Assembly (NCBI GenBank): GCA_030425285.1
Contig: JAUIAY010000015.1
Span: 1 to 38,696 of the forward strand
Length of the DNA stretch: 38,696 nt
Reading direction: 5' to 3'
Source of the DNA: Bacteroidia bacterium
Lineage (GTDB): Bacteria; Bacteroidota; Bacteroidia; Flavobacteriales; Flavobacteriaceae
Part shown: one piece after another, positions 25,101 through 34,500 of the stretch
Position numbering within the stretch: position 1 is the first letter of the stretch
Layout: each line of letters starts with the position of its first letter
Position numbers and translations under genes: made by a program
Notes under the pieces: generated by a model
Databases searched by the model: none
Told to the model about the DNA's origin: nothing
Seen by the model: the letters and a program-made list of their open reading frames with translations, nothing else

Positions 25101-28100
25101 CCCCCAAATTAAAAATTCTTTGTCGTTCAAGGTATTAGGGTTTAGATTATTTGTATCAAATATTTCATTTATACCTATCGTTAAAACACCTTGGGTACGT
25201 CCATCAGAATCACTAACATTGTTTACGCTTCGTGATTGTTTTTGATGCAAATTTGAGGCATCGTCACGGCCAATACCTGCAATATCATAATTGAAGACAT
25301 CGTTAGCTGCTACTCCTGTATTTTGATCCCAGATAACGGATCCGTCACTATTTACATAGTCTTGAGATGTACCATTTGTTCCCAAAGTAATCCCGTACTT
25401 AATAGCTAAATATGATAAAATCCTATTACGCTCTTGGGTAAGATTGGTATCGTCTTTACGTGAGGAATAAGTTATAATTTCAGCAATTCTGGCATCAGTA
25501 CTTGCTTCCCAACCTTCACTACGACCAATCCAGTATCGAGCGTCATTAACGTTAGCAAAGTCTGAAACATCATTTTGGTGGGTTTCTTTATTTAGGGCAT
25601 TATAATATAATTCTTGTTGGGTGCCTGCCAGGTTGTTTCTAGCATTTATGATTCCGGCATTATTGTAAATTATATTATTTCCTGGGCTAGTATCTCTTTG
25701 TGCAACACCATAACCATCACCGGAAGATGTCGGGCCATGGCAATAAGTTAATACTTCATTGCTAAATCTTGATGTATAATTTCCAAGACCAATTCCTGTT
25801 GCATCGGTATTATTAGTAGTGATATCTTCATCACCACAAAAAATATCCATACTTCCAAAATTCTTGTTTACAGTAACATCTGGTATTAGCACTGTAAAAA
25901 CATCTTGAGAATAATAACCGCTGGATCCCTCCAGAAAGTTTCTGTTGGGAGCATCGTATGAAAAATCACTATCGACTGGAATACTTGAATAGTTTCCATC
26001 AAAATCAACAACAGGATTAAAATTAATATTATCTATAACGTTGTCTCTATAGGTAGGTTCTTGCCCAATCCCTGGTGTGTTTACAGTTGCATCAGAGCCA
26101 TTGCCTTGGTCAGCCCATAAAGTCACCAAGTCACCGTTAGTATAACCTAAACCAGAATTTCCTTTAAGCCATAAAGCTAAATCACTTGTAACGCCTCCTG
26201 GAGCAGTGGCTCCAGCTCCTTGAATATTAAAATTATAAGGGTTTTCATTACTATCATTGTTTGCAATGGTTACAGTAGCTGACCTTATTCCTACGTTACT
26301 AGGTGTAAATGTAATGTCAAATGTTGTGCTTCCTCCAGCTGCAATAGAATTGTTTGGAGTAGCTGTAACAGTAAAGTCAGACGCATGTGGTCCTCCAATA
26401 ACTACGTAAGGAGAAGCTCCAGTCAAATTTAAATTTAATAAACCACCGTTATTTTGAATGGTAAATGTTTTTACTATGCTTCCGAAAACGGCAGTGTTTC
26501 CAAAGTCAGTGTCATCAGATGGATTAGGTGTCGTATCTCCGTCAACAATTGTAGTGCCATTTCCTTGAATGTTTATTTCTGGTGCAGTAGAATATCCATT
26601 ACCCTGAATATTAAAAACATAAGGATCTTCATCACTATCATTGTTTGCTATTGATACAGTTGCACTTCTTAATCCTGTAGCACTGGGATCGAAAGTAATA
26701 TTAAATGTTGTGCTTCCGCTTGGAGAAATTGGACTTGAAGGGTTGGAAGTAAGAGTGAAATCTCCTGCATGAAGACCGGAAATAGTAATATATGGTGACG
26801 GGTCAGTTAAATTTAAGTTTGAAAAACCTAAATTTTGAATGGTAAATGTATTGGTGTTAGTACCCAATAGAATATTAACGGTTCCAAAATCTGTGTCATC
26901 TGTTACAGATGGCGTTGTATCATTGTTGCTAATATTAGTTCCATTACCTACTAAATTTATTTCTGGTTGCGGAGAGCCAGAAGTTATGTTTATGGTGTAA
27001 TCTTCAACTTCACCATCAAAATTAGTTTGACATGAGGAAGGGTCGTTGTTGTATCTGGCAGAAACACGCATTCTAGTATTGCCTAAAGTAGCACCAATAG
27101 GTATTGTAACATTAACCGGTGATAGGTTAGTTGCTGAATTAAATACGTTACGGGCTGTTCCCATATCATATTCTTCCCCGGCATCTGTAAAATCACCATC
27201 TTGATTCCAATCTATCCAAACAATTGCATGTACGGTGTAATTTCCATCTGTGTTAACATGTGTTGTTAAATTATAGGAGTTCCCTTGTGTAACTGTTGTA
27301 GATATGTGTGTAAAGTCTTCATAGCCTACATCCTTATAAGGACCATCGCTGTTGTCAATGGTGTTAAATATAACTCTTGTTACTCCAGTTTCATAGGAAG
27401 TATTACCATATGAAGTGCAGTAACTTGGTGGAGGAGGCGTTGTGTTTAAATTTATTATTTGTATTTCATGGTCCATAGAATTACCGCTCCTATGAGCCCA
27501 ATGTGCAGCTTCTGTTGTAGAATTCAAGTAGTAGTTACGCCATCCTCTCCCATAAGCTGTACCGCCACCACTGGAAATAGAAGTTCCTATAATTAGTGAT
27601 TCGTTTAAACCTATTAATGAAGCGGATGAAATATTAATCGTACTTTCACCACTACTACTACTTGTATCGCTGCTGAATCGGGTAACACTAATATCTGGGT
27701 TATTGGCAACATGCACAAAATGACGATTACCATTATTTTGTGCATCATGATTGCCGTCAAAAGTCCAAGAAACAGTTCGGTTGTTACCACCCGGTCTCAT
27801 TATGGGCCAATTGTCTGCAATGGCCTCATCAACACCATTATCACTCATGTTTCCTCTATGGTGTGTGAAAATCATAGATTCATTCCAATTACTCACATTG
27901 GTAGCGGCACCTGTGCCATCAGCATTTGCTCGTAAAGTAATATTTCCTGTATCATTATCTACAGTTCCGGAGTCACCATGCAATATGGTCCAGTTACTTC
28001 CCGTAAATTCAACAAGGGTAATATATACGGTAACATTATTAGCATTTGAACCCTTCTGAACACGCATGGTTGAGGCATTTTCCAAATATGCAATCACAGA

Positions 28101-28628
28101 ACCTGAATCTGCATCAGGACCTGATGAGCTATTTATGATACCAGTAATAAAGGGAATACACTTGTTCGCATTTGAAATGCCACTTAATGCTTGAGTAACG
28201 TTATTACTGCCCCCATTAAGAGTAACAGTGTAACGGCCTCTAACAATAAACTCATTATTGCCTCCAGGGCTTCCGGTATATTCCCATACGGAAGCATTAA
28301 ACTTTGTGTTATTATTAGTTGAATTACTTTCTCTATAATAAGTCACAGTGTTGGTTCCCGTTAGGCGAACGGCACCAGATAGATCTCTACCTGACGAATT
28401 GGAAGAATTTTCATCAGACCGTCCTGCTTGAGTCAACCTATTGTTGTTATTAAGTACAAAGGCATTATTGAGTGAGGACACACCTGTTATAGAGGATGTT
28501 GCTCCTGATCTAGGAACATCTCTTTCAAGATGTTGAACATTAAAGTCTTGTGAAAAAGCTATGCATGAAAATAACAGCACACTGAATAGCAGCAGGTACT
28601 TGCGCACCAATAAGGTATAATTTTCCAT
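22113..28628 (-). CDS. giant secreted GEVED/choice-of-anchor D/LamG protein, T9SS type A
   Basis: A 2171-residue exported protein. A signal peptide is at residues 1-26 (LLLFSVLLFSCIAFSQ). Residues ~27-395 form an unassigned Asn/Ser/Thr-rich beta region. A GEVED domain follows at ~420-550 (FDGEVEDYTINI). Two tandem choice-of-anchor D/ASPM-SPD2-Hydin-like repeats lie at ~555-680 and ~683-806, each with DDTDFG, TFTIQN, ATVSI or ATVTI and FNIQG. A DUF8202-like region spans ~810-1290. A LamG (concanavalin-like) domain is at ~1298-1465 (YFNGVDSYVDM, EWHHLAVTYGA, DEVRIWDARLTEDQI). A long conserved block precedes a C-terminal type A sorting domain at ~2085-2171 (VEMINMLGQTINTF, STGTYILNLKL). The protein probably sits on the cell surface and may bind carbohydrate; the ligand is inferred only. 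The half from LamG onward is homologous to the gene at 31582-38696. Confidence 0.92.
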   Translation of the reverse strand: MENYTLLVRKYLLLFSVLLFSCIAFSQDFNVQHLERDVPRSGATSSITGVSSLNNAFVLNNNNRLTQAGRSDENSSNSSGRDLSGAVRLTGTNTVTYYRESNSTNNNTKFNASVWEYTGSPGGNNEFIVRGRYTVTLNGGSNNVTQALSGISNANKCIPFITGIINSSSGPDADSGSVIAYLENASTMRVQKGSNANNVTVYITLVEFTGSNWTILHGDSGTVDNDTGNITLRANADGTGAATNVSNWNESMIFTHHRGNMSDNGVDEAIADNWPIMRPGGNNRTVSWTFDGNHDAQNNGNRHFVHVANNPDISVTRFSSDTSSSSGESTINISSASLIGLNESLIIGTSISSGGGTAYGRGWRNYYLNSTTEAAHWAHRSGNSMDHEIQIINLNTTPPPPSYCTSYGNTSYETGVTRVIFNTIDNSDGPYKDVGYEDFTHISTTVTQGNSYNLTTHVNTDGNYTVHAIVWIDWNQDGDFTDAGEEYDMGTARNVFNSATNLSPVNVTIPIGATLGNTRMRVSARYNNDPSSCQTNFDGEVEDYTINITSGSPQPEINLVGNGTNISNNDTTPSVTDDTDFGTVNILLGTNTNTFTIQNLGFSNLNLTDPSPYITISGLHAGDFTLTSNPSSPISPSGSTTFNITFDPSATGLRSATVSIANNDSDEDPYVFNIQGNGYSTAPEINIQGNGTTIVDGDTTPNPSDDTDFGNTAVFGSIVKTFTIQNNGGLLNLNLTGASPYVVIGGPHASDFTVTATPNNSIAAGGSTTFDITFTPSNVGIRSATVTIANNDSNENPYNFNIQGAGATAPGGVTSDLALWLKGNSGLGYTNGDLVTLWADQGNGSDATVNTPGIGQEPTYRDNVIDNINFNPVVDFDGNYSSIPVDSDFSYDAPNRNFLEGSSGYYSQDVFTVLIPDVTVNKNFGSMDIFCGDEDITTNNTDATGIGLGNYTSRFSNEVLTYCHGPTSSGDGYGVAQRDTSPGNNIIYNNAGIINARNNLAGTQQELYYNALNKETHQNDVSDFANVNDARYWIGRSEGWEASTDARIAEIITYSSRKDDTNLTQERNRILSYLAIKYGITLGTNGTSQDYVNSDGSVIWDQNTGVAANDVFNYDIAGIGRDDASNLHQKQSRSVNNVSDSDGRTQGVLTIGINEIFDTNNLNPNTLNDKEFLIWGNDGADLDDPSVDVLVNMSSDISPSLTTEVDFHGIARTWKVVENGGDIPSVEVQILKSAVRTATPPDGRYLMFISDTPNFDPTADYRVMTEDTNELGETVLTTDYDFDGVKYITFGWAPEHVFIRSIYFNGVDSYVDMEDALDLNPTEFTISAWVLANTNSNNRSILSKRDATFTEGYDFKINNTGKFEVSWKRASGSVQTVTSNTTVPKNEWHHLAVTYGASLAKIYIDGVLDKQINRTSPEDTDQSFFIGAASKLSPQAFFHGNIDEVRIWDARLTEDQIRYIMNQEIEENSGFVGASYFISQSANPTKDEVGTIPWADLIGYYPMSTYTYTNTKDESGNGNQGALRTLRTVDRQTAPLPYQTANNGSWDTNSVWSNGSIQTKPGSNSIVDNTITVDWNIIETNHNVTMDNSSLPAGNNGNRNVLALFVESNELTVDGDNSTDTGYGLTVSHFLNLDGRIDLEGESQLIQTTDSDLVVGATGALEKDQQGTQDLYTYNYWSSPVGFTATGNPNNYRYTLNNNIMKDGTTSASPSNISYVGGYDGSNGGSTIEIAHYWIWKFNNRLADDYASWQHVRNTGTLFAGEGFTMKGVNDTGGAVSTEQNYVFDGKPNNGNVSLTINLGNEYLVGNPYASAIDAERFITDNGPTIGGAGANPLISGTLYFWEHWGGGSHILAEYQGGYGTYNFSGGVPAAAWGTPDPDVAQVGTGTKTPGRYIPVGQGFFVTGESNGSVEFRNSQRVFQKEGSASSVFMRDGESSTNRTDNDTDTRMKLRIGFNSVNTIHRQLLVTEDERASEGFDWGFDGLLNEVQIDDMYWMIDNNQYIVQGIDRIDENTILPLGIHTDEEGLNNITIDILENVPDDLDIYAHDKELNIYHDLRDSNYSIYLSAGEYLDRFEITFTNNTLSIDENDIGDSLTVYYSNTSSSIVIHNPKSATIKSVEMINMLGQTINTFNNIETTEIIRLKSTEISTGTYILNLKLDEGTVITKKVLVK

Positions 28629-28681
28629 AAGCGGTTAAATTTTATTAGTTTGGGACTAATCAATTTATTATTAATAGATTA

Positions 28682-28714
28682 CAAATATACAATTTTAACT
28701 CCATGAAACGCAAA
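28682..28714 (-). promoter_or_regulatory. candidate promoter of the 2171-aa gene
   Basis: On the minus strand TTTG (28714-28711), 21 bases, TATATTTG (28689-28682), a perfect TAnnTTTG. The leader would be about 50 bases. The -33 element lies inside the shared direct-repeat element at 28701-28733, so a bound regulator would touch the polymerase site. Confidence 0.55.
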
Positions 28715-28733
28715 AAAATTCGATGAAATGCAT
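28701..28733. promoter_or_regulatory. direct-repeat upstream element, copy 1
   Basis: A 33-bp element about 73 bp ahead of the 2171-aa gene. It holds two ATGAAA boxes (28703-28708 and 28723-28728, TTTCAT on the coding strand) whose starts are 20 bp apart, with an A/T tract between. Copy 2 lies at 31421-31453 ahead of the next secreted protein gene and differs at only three positions. Two direct boxes about two helical turns apart fit a dimeric or LytTR-type operator; this is inference. Confidence 0.6.
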
Positions 28734-28764
28734 TTTAATACTTTAAATATTTGATAATGAGTTA

Positions 28765-28805
28765 GTTAAAAAAGGCTAGAATTCAATATTCCAGCCTTTT
28801 TTAGT
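28765..28805 (-). terminator. terminator of the M14 carboxypeptidase gene
   Basis: The stem AAAAAAGGCT-GAAT pairs with ATTC-AGCCTTTTTT, with one A-C mismatch in the middle. Read on the minus strand it comes directly after the stop at 28822 and ends in a T run. The plus-strand T run makes it possibly bidirectional. Confidence 0.8.
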
Positions 28806-28821
28806 GATATTTTTTAGAAAA

Positions 28822-31359
28822 CTATCTTTTGACTATCCTTTTTATTACTGATGTATTTGTATCAGTATCAGTTAGTTTAATAAAATAGATGCCAGTTGCA
28901 AGACCTTGTAAGTTGTCTATAGTAATGAGGTTATTATTTGGTGTTATCTGATTCAATTGGATAACGGAACGACCGCTAACCTCAATGATTTTAACATCAA
29001 GAACATTATTATTCTTGAGCCTAATGTTTATTTCATGATTGTATGGGTTAGGGTAAACCGTAATTGCTTGTTCATTAAAACTTGCAGCATGTAACGTTGG
29101 GCTTATAATGTTTAGAGTATAATCTTCTACTTCTCCATAGTTAAAGGTTTCGCAAGGATCATTGGCAGTTTGGCCACTACCGTTATAGTATTTAAGTATA
29201 ACGCGCATTCGGGTATTGCCTAAAGAAGCATTTGAAGGAACGCTAAAAGTTCCATTTACTATGGCAGTATTGGATGAAGGACTTTCAAATATCTTTTCAT
29301 TACTTTCAAAAGTACCGTTTTGGTTAAAATCGATCCAAGCAGAAACAGCTTCACGGTAAACGGTACCTGTCCAATGTTTGGTTACAGAAATAGTATTATC
29401 AGATGTATCGGTTGCTAAATCTCCAAAAATAATAGTGGCTGTATGATCGGAATAGCCAGAAGAAGTACTGGCAGTAGTATCGTAATCTATGCCATTAATA
29501 TTAACATTGCCAATATACTCATCTGCAATTGAATTTCCTTGTGCATCACAATAATCAATGTCAGTGGTTGTGAATTGTTCCGAAGTAGAATAAGCAGTGC
29601 TATTGGAACCGCAATAGGATTTTACTTGAAATTCATAGGTTGTGTTTGGGTTCAATCCACCTATTTGATAAGGATTTGAAGTTACCCCAAGAATTTCTGT
29701 CCATGTAGGTAACCCTACTTCACGGTATCTAATATCAAAGCTATCTGCAGTAGTTGCAGTCCAAGAAGCATTTGTTGAGCTAGAATCTGTTCCAGCAGTT
29801 CCAAGATTTGATGGAGCAGAAGCAGTAAGGGGTGTAAGCATAACATCGGCTAATAGCTTGGTTTCATAATCTGCTATTGTTTGACTGTTCAATGTAAACG
29901 ATTGATAACATGGAGCCTCAAAAAGAATATCATAAGTTCCCGCTTTAACTGGTCTGTAATAGTCACCATATAATGGACTACTAACTGTATGTGAACCAAT
30001 AGCATCGTGACTAACCAAAGTAATGGTAGCTTCAACTGGATCTCCTGAAATAGCATCTTTAACGAGACCTTGAAAACCATAAGTTCCTTGAATTAAGTAT
30101 TCTATTAAGGCTTCTCTGTTATAATTCCAATGATTAACCAATTGGTTTGCAGGAATTAGTTTTGTGTTAGATAATTCTATAGTGACTTCTTTACATTGGT
30201 GGTAATAGTTCATAAAATCTTGACGGCCTCCAAACACCTGGTACCAATCAGCACCTTCAGTAACTCCTGGCCATTGGTGGTTATTGTAAGTAGCATCCAT
30301 ATATCCGTTAGGACTGTTGTCTTGGCAGTTTACGGCATATTCTTTACTAACCAGAAAGAACCAATCGCTATCAGCATGGTTGGTATAGGTATTATCAAAT
30401 GGATAGTTTACTACCTCAGTTCCCCCATGAAAATTGGCTGATAGAACAAAATGATTGTTGTCGGCCAAAGTCATGAAATGCTGTGTCTCTACTTGGTAAG
30501 GATTACCATCATCGTGTGGTCCAGCTACATTATCAGGATAGTTCCTGTTTAAGTCCACATTATTGGCATTAGCACGACGCGCATTGGCTACAGAAGTGTT
30601 TGAAGCATTGTTGTAGTAAGTGCCATCTGGGTTTGCCATAGGGTTTATCCAAACTTCAGAATTATCCAATAAATTTTTAATACGATTATGGTCAGGATGT
30701 CCTGTGTCTTCATAAGCTGTAATAAAGTAATCAATTAAATTCATCATCAAAGGGTAGCCGGTAATTTCATCACCATGCATAGAAGAGGTGTACATTACTT
30801 TGGGTTCAGCTTCTTCAGTACCAACATTGTCAGAAAGTTTAACGAATAACAATCTTTTATCACCGCCAGCAACACCTTCAGTAGTGCCACCTATATCAAT
30901 AAATTCACAAATAGTGGGATGATTATTGGCAAATTCTTGCATTTGTTGTGCATAATCAGCATAAGTTGGATAAGCTGTTAGAGGAAACGTAAGCGGGTAT
31001 GGACCTCTACGACTGCTGGCAGGGAGTTCGTTACTCATTACAATACCATAGGCTTCATTATCAGAGGCATTAACTACGAAGTCTATTCCCAAACGTTGAA
31101 ACTGTCTGAATTGTTTGGTGTTAGCCCAAGCATATACGGTTTTAGTCGATGGGTCATAGTTTAGAATAGACATTTGTGAAGTGAGTTCTTGCAATTCAGA
31201 AATGTCATTGATAACAAAACTAAAGTTTACTTCTTCTTTTTGTTCCAAATACATTTCTGCTCGCTGTAAGTCATTTACTTGAGCAAATATTGAGCTAAAA
31301 GAAACAACTAACGTTAATAAGGTTAACGATAATCTTGATTTTGAGTAGATTAATTTCAT
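28822..31359 (-). CDS. secreted M14 zinc carboxypeptidase with FN3 and GEVED domains, T9SS type A
   Basis: An 845-residue exported metallopeptidase. The signal peptide spans residues 1-26 (LLTLVVSFSSIFAQ). A propeptide-like region reaches ~115. The M14 carboxypeptidase domain covers ~125-425: zinc ligands His195 and Glu198 in HGDE, the substrate-binding Arg in NRNYP (272), the third zinc ligand His311 in NFHGG, and catalytic Glu395 in VTIELS. A carboxypeptidase regulatory-like beta domain follows (~425-510), then fibronectin III (~512-600), a GEVED domain (~603-752, with YGEVEDYTL) and a type A sorting domain (~760-845, YPNPYNHEINIR, ATGIYFIKL). All catalytic residues are present, so the enzyme is likely active on peptides outside the cell. 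It lies between two giant T9SS genes and has its own terminator. Confidence 0.94.
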   Translation of the reverse strand: MKLIYSKSRLSLTLLTLVVSFSSIFAQVNDLQRAEMYLEQKEEVNFSFVINDISELQELTSQMSILNYDPSTKTVYAWANTKQFRQFQRLGIDFVVNASDNEAYGIVMSNELPASSRRGPYPLTFPLTAYPTYADYAQQMQEFANNHPTICEFIDIGGTTEGVAGGDKRLLFVKLSDNVGTEEAEPKVMYTSSMHGDEITGYPLMMNLIDYFITAYEDTGHPDHNRIKNLLDNSEVWINPMANPDGTYYNNASNTSVANARRANANNVDLNRNYPDNVAGPHDDGNPYQVETQHFMTLADNNHFVLSANFHGGTEVVNYPFDNTYTNHADSDWFFLVSKEYAVNCQDNSPNGYMDATYNNHQWPGVTEGADWYQVFGGRQDFMNYYHQCKEVTIELSNTKLIPANQLVNHWNYNREALIEYLIQGTYGFQGLVKDAISGDPVEATITLVSHDAIGSHTVSSPLYGDYYRPVKAGTYDILFEAPCYQSFTLNSQTIADYETKLLADVMLTPLTASAPSNLGTAGTDSSSTNASWTATTADSFDIRYREVGLPTWTEILGVTSNPYQIGGLNPNTTYEFQVKSYCGSNSTAYSTSEQFTTTDIDYCDAQGNSIADEYIGNVNINGIDYDTTASTSSGYSDHTATIIFGDLATDTSDNTISVTKHWTGTVYREAVSAWIDFNQNGTFESNEKIFESPSSNTAIVNGTFSVPSNASLGNTRMRVILKYYNGSGQTANDPCETFNYGEVEDYTLNIISPTLHAASFNEQAITVYPNPYNHEINIRLKNNNVLDVKIIEVSGRSVIQLNQITPNNNLITIDNLQGLATGIYFIKLTDTDTNTSVIKRIVKR

Positions 31360-31405
31360 TTTGATTTGGTTTAAATTTCTTATTCAGGATGCTAATATAG
31401 AAGTT

Positions 31406-31434
31406 TTAAATTATAAACATCCATGAAATGCAAA
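31406..31434 (-). promoter_or_regulatory. possible promoter of the carboxypeptidase gene
   Basis: On the minus strand TTTG (31434-31431), 17 bases, TAATTTAA (31413-31406), a weaker match to TAnnTTTG. As at 28682-28714, the -33 box lies in the T tract of the shared direct-repeat element. Confidence 0.4.
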
Positions 31435-31453
31435 AAAAATCGATGAAATACAT
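31421..31453. promoter_or_regulatory. direct-repeat upstream element, copy 2
   Basis: The second copy of the 33-bp element, about 62 bp ahead of the carboxypeptidase gene. ATGAAA boxes lie at 31423-31428 and 31443-31448, spaced 20 bp apart, with A-rich sequence between and the same flanks CC at the left and CAT at the right. It matches copy 1 (28701-28733) except at three bases. The spacers and flanks beyond the element are not conserved, so selection acts on the element itself. Confidence 0.6.
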
Positions 31454-31530
31454 ATGGTTTAGCTGCTATTCTATAATTTATTGTAGCCATTTAAATAGTT
31501 TGTGAGACTGTTTTATGGAATGAGGAATAA

Positions 31531-31558
31531 AAAAAGCGGCCACATTGGCCGCTTTTTT
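31531..31558 (-). terminator. terminator of the right-edge giant gene
   Basis: GCGGCCA (31536-31542), loop CAT, TGGCCGC (31546-31552). The stem is extended by an A tract on one side and a T tract on the other, giving a U-run hairpin on the minus strand after the stop at 31582. The plus strand also has a T run. Confidence 0.9.
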
Positions 31559-31581
31559 AAACTATCTATAATTGTTCAGGA

Positions 31582-34500
31582 TTAATAACCTTTGATAATT
31601 ATTTTCTTGTTCACAGTTTTATTATCTGAAGTTTGTACTTTAATAATATAGTTCCCTTCAGAAAGGTTTCTAACAGGAATTCTAGTTTCTGTTGATAGGG
31701 GAGCATTGGTTTTGTTCCAAGATTTAATGCTTTGTCCTAACATGTTCATTAAGTACACTTGTTTAATATCTATATGGTGAGGTACTTTAATGTAAATTTC
31801 ATGAGTGTTATTTAAATAATTAACAATAATATCTTGAGTATCATTGTCAGCTACACTTAATACACCTTCTTCTTGGAAAGTAACAAAGAATCTATCAGTG
31901 TATATTCCAGCATCTAAATGGTTTTGATAATTAAATTCATTAATGCGCGTGTATGTGCCTAATAATGAATCATAAATGAATACATCAATATCTTCATCAA
32001 AATTTTCTAAACCAGTTAAGGCTATTTCAATAATACCGTTGATGCCTAATTCAATAATTACGGGATACATACTGTCTGTGTTGAATTCACCAACTCCCTG
32101 AATAACATATTTTTCATGGTTTATATCAAATGACATATCACTAGGAAATGCGTCCGAATTGGTAGCGTCATATCCGTAGTCAAAATCGTCACTAGCTTCG
32201 TTGTTTGGTGTGAATGCCAGTAATAGAGGCCTAATGGCACCTTCAGGTGAGGTAAACGCTATACGAACACGCTTTATAAGATCAACCGTTTCTTCTGGAT
32301 TACGATTAGAATCAGTACTACCATTTCTAATAAATACAGATGTATTGGCGGTTGATTCCTTTCTAAAGGCACGCTGGGCATTGTTAAAGGTCACGAGACC
32401 TCCATCAGCATCTCCAGTAACGTAGAAACCTTGACCAACTGGTATGTAGCGCTGCGGTACCTTTCCAATTGTACCAACACCCCCTAAGCCAGTAGGTGGT
32501 GTTGTTGCTGCAACACCTCCACTGTTAGAATAAGCAGCATAACCACCTTCATAATCAACTGTAATATGTGAGGTATTAGTTTTGGAGTGTTCCCAAAAAT
32601 ACAAAGGACCAGTGATGCTTCCTGCATTATCAGCAATAAATTGATTGGCATCAATGGCAGAAGGGTATGGGTTTCCAATAAGAGCCTCGTTGCCACCAGT
32701 TACCGGTGTTGTAATAGTTCCGTTATTAGGCTGACCAACAAAGGTGTAATTTTGAACATCGTTTATTGGGTCGCCAACGCCACTCCCTTTCATGGTAAAG
32801 CCTAATCCAACGGGTACGTTATAACTCGTGTTTATGGCATGCCAGTCGGCATAATTTCCTGCGGTATAATTCTCAAACAAGTATAGCCAGCGGCTACTTA
32901 ATGTAACAGGGTTAGTGCTTCCTGTAGCATTGTTGCCCGTAGTCCAGTTAACAGCATTGTTTCCATCATATAGTATAGAGCCAATTTGATAGGTATTACC
33001 ATTTTGACTCACAGGAGAACTCCAGTAGTTGTAATTAAACATATTGGTTGTACCTTGCTGGTCACGATGCAAAGCACCCGTTCCACTGTAGTCTACAATA
33101 CTGCCTGTATCTTGTAAAAGTTGTGATTCCCCTTCAAGATCCAAAACACCGTCTATTTTTAGATAGGTGGTAACGCGTATACTATGACCGTCATTTGGAT
33201 TACTGTTTTCAATTGATAGCGTATTGTTGTCAACTAATAAGCCTAGTAAAGTAATATCTTTATTTGTTGAGCTCACATCGTGCTGTGTCCTTACTATATT
33301 CCAGGTTACAGGAGACCCGTTAATGCCATTACTGTTTGGTATTTGTTGTACTGAACCATTAAGCCAAGTACTTTGATTAGTCCAATTGCCATTGTTGGCT
33401 GAAATATAAGGCAATGGTGCTGATTCGTTTTGAAGACTAGTAATATTTCTCAAAATACCATTAACACCTACATCAGCATTAAGATTTCCAGCTGCTATGT
33501 CTGGAGTTCCTTGATTCATTTGATAATAGGCTATTAGGTTGCCCCAATTCAATCCACTGTTTACGGTTGGCCCTGTAATGCTACCAATAACATTTCCACC
33601 ATTGTTTTCTATCTCTTGATTCATCATCAATCGGATTTGATCGGCACTTAAATTGGTGTTCCAGATACGTATTTCATCTAGCCAGCCATTAAAGTAATTA
33701 ACAGGTGTATTATTGGTACGGGACATAGCTCCTAATAACGTATTAAAGTTATTAGAACTTGGTGATGGCCCTGTATTGGTATTCATGAGGATGCCATCAA
33801 TATACAGTCTGTATTGAGAGCCATTGTACGTTACCGCAATATGGTACCATCTGTTGTTTGTTAAGCCATTTGCTGAAATACTAGAACCATTTGCATTAAA
33901 TGAAATAGTATTGTTTACCAATCTTAAATCATAACCAGTAGCTAAATTAGTAGCGTTTCGTTTAGAAAGTACGGTTTTAATGGAGCTATTTATTACGTTT
34001 GGTTTAATCCAAGCTTCAATACTAAAGTTACCACTTAAATTATAATTATTAGCAAAGTTAATATTATCATCTGCACCATCAAAGTCAATAAAATCACCAC
34101 AATCAGGGAATACAACCTGTAAGGTTGCGGTATCATCGCTACATGGGGAAACATTGTCTAGAGTCCATGTAATGTCATATGTTGAACCACTTTCGCCACT
34201 AAATATCGCATTAGGATCATTAACACTCGAGAATGAATATGGACTACCAGAAGGTGTTGATGTAACTGTCCATTGACCAGAACCATTAGCCTGCAATTGT
34301 ACGCTCGTATCGCTACAATCAGATATGGATGTGACATTTGTAGCCGAAGCACTCACATAAGGTGCTATGGTATAAGTCACTGAATCCGATGTTGCACTAC
34401 ATGGACCAGCTGGATTGTTAGTAGTATAAGTAAGCGTTACATTACCGTTACTGATGTCGTTACTACCAATGGTATAAATGGCATTCGGGTTATTATTGTT

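Noticed and set aside
24490-25245. Plus-strand frames within the 2171-aa gene
   Set aside because: They are antisense shadows of a long gene with clear domains; there is no start context, signal or family similarity.
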